Positions 6,908 to 10,980 of a DNA stretch of 10,980 nt are shown in pieces (position 1 is the stretch's first letter; every line of letters starts with the position of its first letter). Origin of the DNA: Caryophanales bacterium UBA4869 (lineage in GTDB: Bacteria; Bacillota_I; Bacilli_A; RFN20; CAG-288). The stretch is from NCBI GenBank assembly GCA_002399505.1, contig DHDT01000020.1, positions 37,590-48,569 on the forward strand, in the 5' to 3' direction. Under the pieces are notes generated by a model. It did no database searches and was not told the origin of the DNA. It saw nothing but the letters and a program-made list of their open reading frames with translations. The position numbers were made by a program, and so were the translations under genes.

Positions 6908-9277
6908 TTAACTAACTTTGACTAAAACCTGGGCTTTTCCATACGATGAAGAAAAGCTTGCTTTGATACTACCTATTGAATCTGGTTTGATGATAGCTAA
7001 GGCTTTCCCATAATAAGTATCAGTCTTAGAATTGCTATAGCCATCTTTATTGAAGGGACAGGCGTTTCCTAAAGCTAAGAGCTGGCCACCTTCAAGAGAA
7101 TCCATTTTTACGGAAGTATCTTCTAAAGGCTTGATAGTTCCCTGTGAATCAGTGATATATAAATGAATATAGGATAAGCCATCTTTTCCAATTTCATCTG
7201 TTTCAGCAATAGCTTGTAGGATTGTTTCTTTTCCAGCGGTCTTTAGCTCATAGGAACTGATTTCTTTTTTGTCTGACCCTAGAGCCACGGCTTTTAAAGT
7301 GCCCGGAAGATAATTGATCTTGATGGAATAGAAACCATTATCGTTTTTCTTTTTCCTAGTAGTTAGGAGCTTTCCATTCTGATAAAGCTGAATATAATTA
7401 GCCTGGGAATAGATCTCTACCCTAGTTTTATGATTTTCTTCTCCCTCAAAGGAGTAAGAATCCAAAGCCTGTGACATCTTCCAGGCGGAAGGCGAATGTT
7501 TAAGACAGTAATCTAAAGGAGAGACTACACCCATTGAAATCACTTCCTGATTCCAAGCGGTTCTTGAATAGGCCATTTCCCTATTCTCATCTCCGAGAAG
7601 ATCTAGTCTTCCTGACCCGGCTGAAATCCAGCTAGCTTTATCAGTGAAGATCGACTTATCTTTGGCACTGACCCAGGATCCTATTCCGGCTTCACCTAAA
7701 TAATCTAAAGCAGCCCAAACAAAATCCCCGACTAAGCGGTTATTCTTCTTAGCTAAAGCCATGAACTTGCCTTCTTCAAAGCAGAAGGTCTCAGTTCCTA
7801 GGACAAAACGGTTTGGGTATTTTTTTAAATCATGCTTATATCGGCTTAAACCATAGTTGTAACCGGCAATATCTAGGTGGCTAAAAGACTCTTTGGTGGT
7901 GACATCGGCTAAGTGTGTCCTGGCTATTTTTTCCATCATTTTGGCACCGAAGACATTGACGAGCTTGTTGAAGTGTTCTGAGCCAATGCTTCTTTGCTTC
8001 TCTTTAGTCCCTTGGCTGGCTTTCTTGTTGGAATAGACACCTAAATGAAGTCTAGCCATGAAGTTCATGGAAATGTTGACTCCACAGGTGACTGGTCTTG
8101 TTGAATCCAAGGAATGAAGGGCATCAGTTAGCATCTTAGTAAAAGCAGCGCCTTTCTTTGATTCGGTTTCGGAGACTTCATTACCGATTGAATACATAAT
8201 GACTGAGGGGTGGGAATAGTCTTTGTCGACCATTTCTTTTAAATCATTTTGATAATTGGTGCTGACTTCATCAGCATAATCATATTTAGTTTTATGAATA
8301 TACCAGCAATCAACATACTCATCGAGAACGTACATGCCTAATTCATCACAGGCTTTTAATAAAGCTTTGCTGCAGGGATTATGAGCCATTCTTAAAGCAT
8401 TGTAACCAGCTGCTTTTAATAGTCTTACTTTTCTTCTTTCACTGAACTCGAAAGTGTTGGCACCTAAGATGCCGTTGTCGTGATGAATACAGCCACCTAA
8501 TAAAATCACTCTACGGCCATTAATTAGAAGACCTTTTTCTTTATCAAGAGTTATTTTTCTGATTCCAAATTCTAGATTTTCTTCCTCGTTAGGAATTGTA
8601 ATTCTTAGATGGTAGAGTCTTGGATTATTAGCTGACCATAATTCTGGATTAGAAACAGTAATATTGCTATCAATATTGGCAGTACTATCTATTTTCTCGG
8701 TATAAACAATCTCATTTTTATAATTGAATATATCAATCTTAGTACTAGTGATATCAGATAATTTGGCTTTGATATTGATTAAGCCTTTTTGGTAATCAAG
8801 AGTCGTGACTTTAATGCTATTGGGGATGATGTGATTCTTAGGAAGAATGTAGATGCTGACTGGGCGAAAGATTCCTGACCCTGAATACCAACGGGAATTA
8901 GGTTGTTCAGAATTATCGACAGTTACTTTAATTCTGTTTTTACCGTTAAGATTTAGATACTTTGTAGCTTCAAAGATAAAATCCGTATATCCATAGGAAC
9001 GATAGCAGGCTTCTTTATAGTTGATATAGATATGTGCTTTCCTATACACACCTTCAAATTCAAGATAAACAATGGAATCAGGTTTGGAATCTAAAGTGAA
9101 TTCTTTTTCATAGATGTATTTTCCACCAGCAAAATAGGAGATATTTACTCCCCCGGGATTGCTGATATTTCTTTTTTCTTTGATCATCGCATCATAAGGT
9201 AAGGTTACTATTATCTTCTTGTCTTCTTGGCTTTCTTTATAAAAATACCAGTTGTCATTGAAATCCATATAATTCAC
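6908..9277 (-). CDS. Glycoside hydrolase family 2 enzyme, long form with DUF4982-like and C-terminal domains
   Basis: A 789-residue cytosolic beta-glycosidase with no signal peptide. Order: sugar-binding jelly roll (about 1-145; SGIFRPV 134-140), Ig-like domain (about 150-240), TIM barrel (about 245-575; GGCIHHDNG 261-269, RMAHNP 296-301), a DUF4982-like beta domain (about 610-680, YQNGKLL) and a GH2 C-terminal domain 5 (about 690-789, ALGNACP...YYGKALAII). Acid/base is E367 in SIGNEVSE; nucleophile is E496 in LGTETF. GDFVWAALDYLGEAG (517-531) is typical of this subgroup, which includes beta-galactosidases and related enzymes; exact specificity is open. The longest reading starts with GTG at 9277, and an ATG follows at 9268 (codon 4). 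Both have only weak ribosome binding sites (AGAG before the GTG), so the start is uncertain by three residues. First gene of the operon with the MFS and short GH2. Confidence 0.9.
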   Translation of the reverse strand: MNYMDFNDNWYFYKESQEDKKIIVTLPYDAMIKEKRNISNPGGVNISYFAGGKYIYEKEFTLDSKPDSIVYLEFEGVYRKAHIYINYKEACYRSYGYTDFIFEATKYLNLNGKNRIKVTVDNSEQPNSRWYSGSGIFRPVSIYILPKNHIIPNSIKVTTLDYQKGLINIKAKLSDITSTKIDIFNYKNEIVYTEKIDSTANIDSNITVSNPELWSANNPRLYHLRITIPNEEENLEFGIRKITLDKEKGLLINGRRVILLGGCIHHDNGILGANTFEFSERRKVRLLKAAGYNALRMAHNPCSKALLKACDELGMYVLDEYVDCWYIHKTKYDYADEVSTNYQNDLKEMVDKDYSHPSVIMYSIGNEVSETESKKGAAFTKMLTDALHSLDSTRPVTCGVNISMNFMARLHLGVYSNKKASQGTKEKQRSIGSEHFNKLVNVFGAKMMEKIARTHLADVTTKESFSHLDIAGYNYGLSRYKHDLKKYPNRFVLGTETFCFEEGKFMALAKKNNRLVGDFVWAALDYLGEAGIGSWVSAKDKSIFTDKASWISAGSGRLDLLGDENREMAYSRTAWNQEVISMGVVSPLDYCLKHSPSAWKMSQALDSYSFEGEENHKTRVEIYSQANYIQLYQNGKLLTTRKKKNDNGFYSIKINYLPGTLKAVALGSDKKEISSYELKTAGKETILQAIAETDEIGKDGLSYIHLYITDSQGTIKPLEDTSVKMDSLEGGQLLALGNACPFNKDGYSNSKTDTYYGKALAIIKPDSIGSIKASFSSSYGKAQVLVKVS

Positions 9278-9311
9278 TCGCTTTTCTCTAATTCATATTC
9301 TAACTCTATTA

Positions 9312-9340
9312 TTAATAGTTTTCATTTAAAAACTTGACTA
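9312..9340 (-). promoter_or_regulatory. Candidate promoter of the GH2-MFS-GH2 operon
   Basis: On the minus strand TAGTCA (9340-9335) and TATTAA (9317-9312) are separated by exactly 17 bases. The -35 matches TTGACA at four of six positions, and so does the -10 against TATAAT. The predicted transcript start near 9305 would give a leader of about 28 to 37 bases. It lies in the 95-base gap after the MATE gene, where I see no terminator hairpin, so some read-through from the pump gene is possible. Confidence 0.5.
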
Positions 9341-9372
9341 ATAAAGGGATTTAGGGAAAAAAGCTGAGATTA

Positions 9373-10800
9373 TTAATTACTTGTTTTAGTAATAGCAGGA
9401 TTGATAGGCTCTTCAAGTCTTTTCTTCAGTATCTTCTTAATAAGCATCAAATAAACTAAGGAGGTGACAACACCAGAGACAACATCCGCTATTAATTCTG
9501 CATAAAAGCAAGAAGAAGCTTCATGGGTTAAATAAGGTAAAAGAATCATTGCTGGAATTAGAAGTATTACCTTTCTATTTAAAGATAACCAAATAGAGTA
9601 TTTAGCCTGTCCCATTCCTGTTAGTCCATCGACAAAGACATATTGGAAAGCTAAGGGTATGATTCCATACATATAGATTTGAATATACTTTACAGAGGCT
9701 ATGGTTATCTGCTCACTGTAGTCACTAGTGGAAAAGCCTAAAAACAGCTGGGCAAAAGGCTTACTTAGAAGGAAAGAGAAACCAAAGCAAAGGGTAGTAA
9801 AGACAACAGCCATTAAGAGAATCTGTTTCTCGGCTTTCTTGATTAAAGGAATGTTTTTAGCACCGTAGTTAAAGCCAAGAACTGGTTGAGTACCAGAAGA
9901 TATACCTAATAAAGGTCCAGTAACTAAAGTTTCAAAGGCCTGAACAATGGTAGCTACCTCTATATAGAAGTCACCATCTTTTTCACCATACTTTTGAAGA
10001 GTGGAGTTAAGAAGAATAATAACGACTGAATCAGTAGCAGTAATAATAAAAGGAGAAAAACCTAGTTTAAGGATTTCACCCATGAGTTTTAGATTATAGT
10101 TGCCTAAGGATAGCTTTATCCTTGATTTTCTTAAGATAAAGAACATAGTTAAGCCAAAGGAAATAAATAGGCAGATAACAGTAGCAATAGCAGCTCCCTC
10201 TACTCCCATATGGAAGGCAAAAAGGAAAAGAGGATCAAGACCCACATTTAGAAGACAGGAAATAGATGTAGTCATCATGGCAAAGAAGGAATTACCTTGA
10301 GCAGTTAGAAACTGATTTAATCCTAAAGATATTATGGAGAAGAAAGTACCAATTAGGTAAATCATCATGTATTTTTTAGCATAAGGGAAAGATTCAGCAG
10401 AGGCACCAAAAGCATAAAGCATTGGATCAAGAGCTAGATAGAAGACAAGCATGATCAGGGCAGAGAGAACTATCAGCATCAGAAAGGCATTGCTGAGAAT
10501 CTGTTTTGATCGCTCCTCATTCTTTTCTCCTAAGGCAATAGAAAATAAAGGGGCTCCACCTAGGCCGACTAAGAAAGCAAAGGAAGATATTAAAGTAGTG
10601 ATAGGTGAGCAAACACCTAAACCTACAAGAGAGATTGAACCATAAGTTTCAATATTACCGACATAGATTCGATCAACGATGTTATATAAAACATTGACAA
10701 GCTGAGCCAGCATGGCCGGCAAAGCCAGTTTCAGGATGGAATTCCAGGTCTTATCACTGCCTAAATCAACGCTTTTCATTTTTAGTTTTTCTTTATCCAA
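9373..10800 (-). CDS. MATE-family multidrug/toxin efflux protein, MepA-like
   Basis: A 475-residue membrane protein with about 12 hydrophobic segments and the normal length for MATE exporters, which expel cationic compounds in exchange for sodium ions or protons. Marks include NIVDRIYVG (40-48), GGAPLFSIALGE (81-92), TAQGN (166-170), LDPLFLF followed by GVEGAAIAT (188-207) and, in the second half, GTQPVLGFNYGA (303-314). These fit the MepA branch common in Bacillota. A substrate cannot be named, and being next to the glycosidase operon does not itself imply a link. The start at 10800 has only a weak AAAGAG 9 bases upstream; an alternative ATG at codon 8 has none, so the first is preferred. 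It is divergent from the plus-strand gene at 10945. Confidence 0.9.
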   Translation of the reverse strand: MDKEKLKMKSVDLGSDKTWNSILKLALPAMLAQLVNVLYNIVDRIYVGNIETYGSISLVGLGVCSPITTLISSFAFLVGLGGAPLFSIALGEKNEERSKQILSNAFLMLIVLSALIMLVFYLALDPMLYAFGASAESFPYAKKYMMIYLIGTFFSIISLGLNQFLTAQGNSFFAMMTTSISCLLNVGLDPLFLFAFHMGVEGAAIATVICLFISFGLTMFFILRKSRIKLSLGNYNLKLMGEILKLGFSPFIITATDSVVIILLNSTLQKYGEKDGDFYIEVATIVQAFETLVTGPLLGISSGTQPVLGFNYGAKNIPLIKKAEKQILLMAVVFTTLCFGFSFLLSKPFAQLFLGFSTSDYSEQITIASVKYIQIYMYGIIPLAFQYVFVDGLTGMGQAKYSIWLSLNRKVILLIPAMILLPYLTHEASSCFYAELIADVVSGVVTSLVYLMLIKKILKKRLEEPINPAITKTSN

Positions 10801-10830
10801 TTAATTCTACTCTTTATTAATAGCAAAGGA

Positions 10831-10853
10831 GGTTTTAAGCGGTTTTTTAAAGC
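10831..10853. repeat. Imperfect tandem repeat in the divergent intergenic region
   Basis: GGTTTTAAGC (10831-10840) is followed directly by GGTTTTTTAAAGC (10841-10853), two near copies of one unit. It lies between the MATE start and the plus-strand promoter. It could be a binding site for a regulator of the pump, but the sequence is AT-rich and simple, so this is a weak call. Confidence 0.25.
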
Positions 10854-10879
10854 ACAACTTGATAATAAAATTGCGTTTT

Positions 10880-10910
10880 TTGATACATTTAATGAATTCG
10901 TTTGTATAAT
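10880..10910 (+). promoter_or_regulatory. Promoter of the plus-strand gene at 10945
   Basis: A perfect TATAAT lies at 10905-10910, with TTGATA at 10880-10885 as the best -35. The 19-base spacing is longer than ideal. The predicted transcript start near 10917 leaves a leader of about 28 bases carrying the AAAGGAGA ribosome binding site. Confidence 0.55.
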
Positions 10911-10944
10911 AGAGGCGAAATTTACAAAGGAGATTTCAAACTAC

Positions 10945-10980
10945 ATGAACAAACAAGCAATTGTGAAGGTATTCGGTCGT
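10945..10980 (+). CDS. Start of a plus-strand gene, possibly acylphosphatase (N-terminal 12 codons only)
   Basis: ATG at 10945 opens a frame that runs off the window end and reads MNKQAIVKVFGR. AAAGGAGA at 10926-10933 lies 11 bases upstream and a promoter with a perfect TATAAT precedes it, so this is very likely a real gene. The residues fit the first strand of acylphosphatases, where a V-x-GR motif leads into the conserved VQGVGFR loop that would follow just outside the window. That enzyme hydrolyses acyl phosphates and is about 90 residues long. With only 12 residues the assignment is a guess; the presence of a gene is firmer than its identity. It is divergent from the MATE gene, with 144 bases between the two starts. 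Confidence 0.45.
   Translation, partial: MNKQAIVKVFGR

Noticed and set aside
7355..9043. Possible AGG-to-Met recoding, as I recall being proposed for some uncultured Bacilli, prompted by an AGG at residue 79 of the long GH2 where relatives often have Met (GVYM)
   Set aside because: Other AGG codons fit arginine: residues 151 and 157 of the GDPD (SFDPR and PFRK) sit where homologues have basic residues. Roughly 14 AGG codons are spread over the genes without a Met pattern.
10100..10645. Two plus-strand open frames opposite the MATE gene
   Set aside because: They are antisense to a well-supported membrane protein and lack any recognisable feature.
10825..10832. Strong plus-strand Shine-Dalgarno AAAGGAGG before the MATE gene
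   Set aside because: No ATG, GTG or TTG follows within a usable distance, and it lies upstream of the plus-strand promoter.
1..10980. CRISPR arrays, tRNA or rRNA genes, insertion sequences, phage or defence genes
   Set aside because: I looked on both strands and found no spaced direct repeats, no tRNA-like cloverleaf or CCA end, no transposase or integrase motifs and no nuclease or toxin families.

Overview
The window comes from a low-GC bacterium. The genes use the standard code, ribosome binding sites are mostly AAGGAG-like, and six of the seven complete genes stop at TAA and one at TAG. Protein style (two cytoplasmic family-2 glycoside hydrolases, GPH/SLC45-like MFS permeases, a MepA-type MATE pump) and base composition suggest an uncultured gut member of the Bacillota, probably class Bacilli (RF39-, Acholeplasmatales- or Erysipelotrichales-like). 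This placement is an inference from sequence style, not from a marker gene.

Layout. All genes but one are on the minus strand, so in reading direction the order runs from high to low coordinates. A MATE efflux pump (9373-10800) comes first. Next is a three-gene sugar-use operon: a long GH2 hydrolase (6908-9277), an MFS permease (5462-6862), and a short GH2 hydrolase (3727-5484) that overlaps the permease gene by 23 bases. Then come a HAD phosphatase (2993-3628), a second MFS permease of the sucrose/GPH type (1427-2905), and a glycerophosphodiester phosphodiesterase (685-1422) whose ribosome binding site lies inside the end of the permease gene. Last is a short-chain dehydrogenase (1-623), cut by the window edge and interrupted by an in-frame TGA at a normally conserved glycine. 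At the far right a plus-strand gene, divergent from the MATE gene, begins at 10945; only 12 codons are visible and they look like the start of an acylphosphatase.

How the genes work together. The GH2-MFS-GH2 operon most simply imports a short beta-linked glycan or glycoside and splits it inside the cell, since neither hydrolase has a signal peptide. The HAD phosphatase may dephosphorylate a metabolite of the same or a neighbouring pathway. The second permease and the GDPD enzyme are translationally coupled and may act on a shared substrate, but this is not shown. There is no sugar kinase, regulator, transposase, RNA gene or CRISPR array in view. No gene-free stretch exceeds about 150 bases.

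I see no undescribed defence or mobile system. The points most worth checking are the TGA in the dehydrogenase, a leaderless-looking start of the HAD gene, a perfect inverted repeat before the second permease, and a TATTAAT motif shared by the minus-strand promoter regions.
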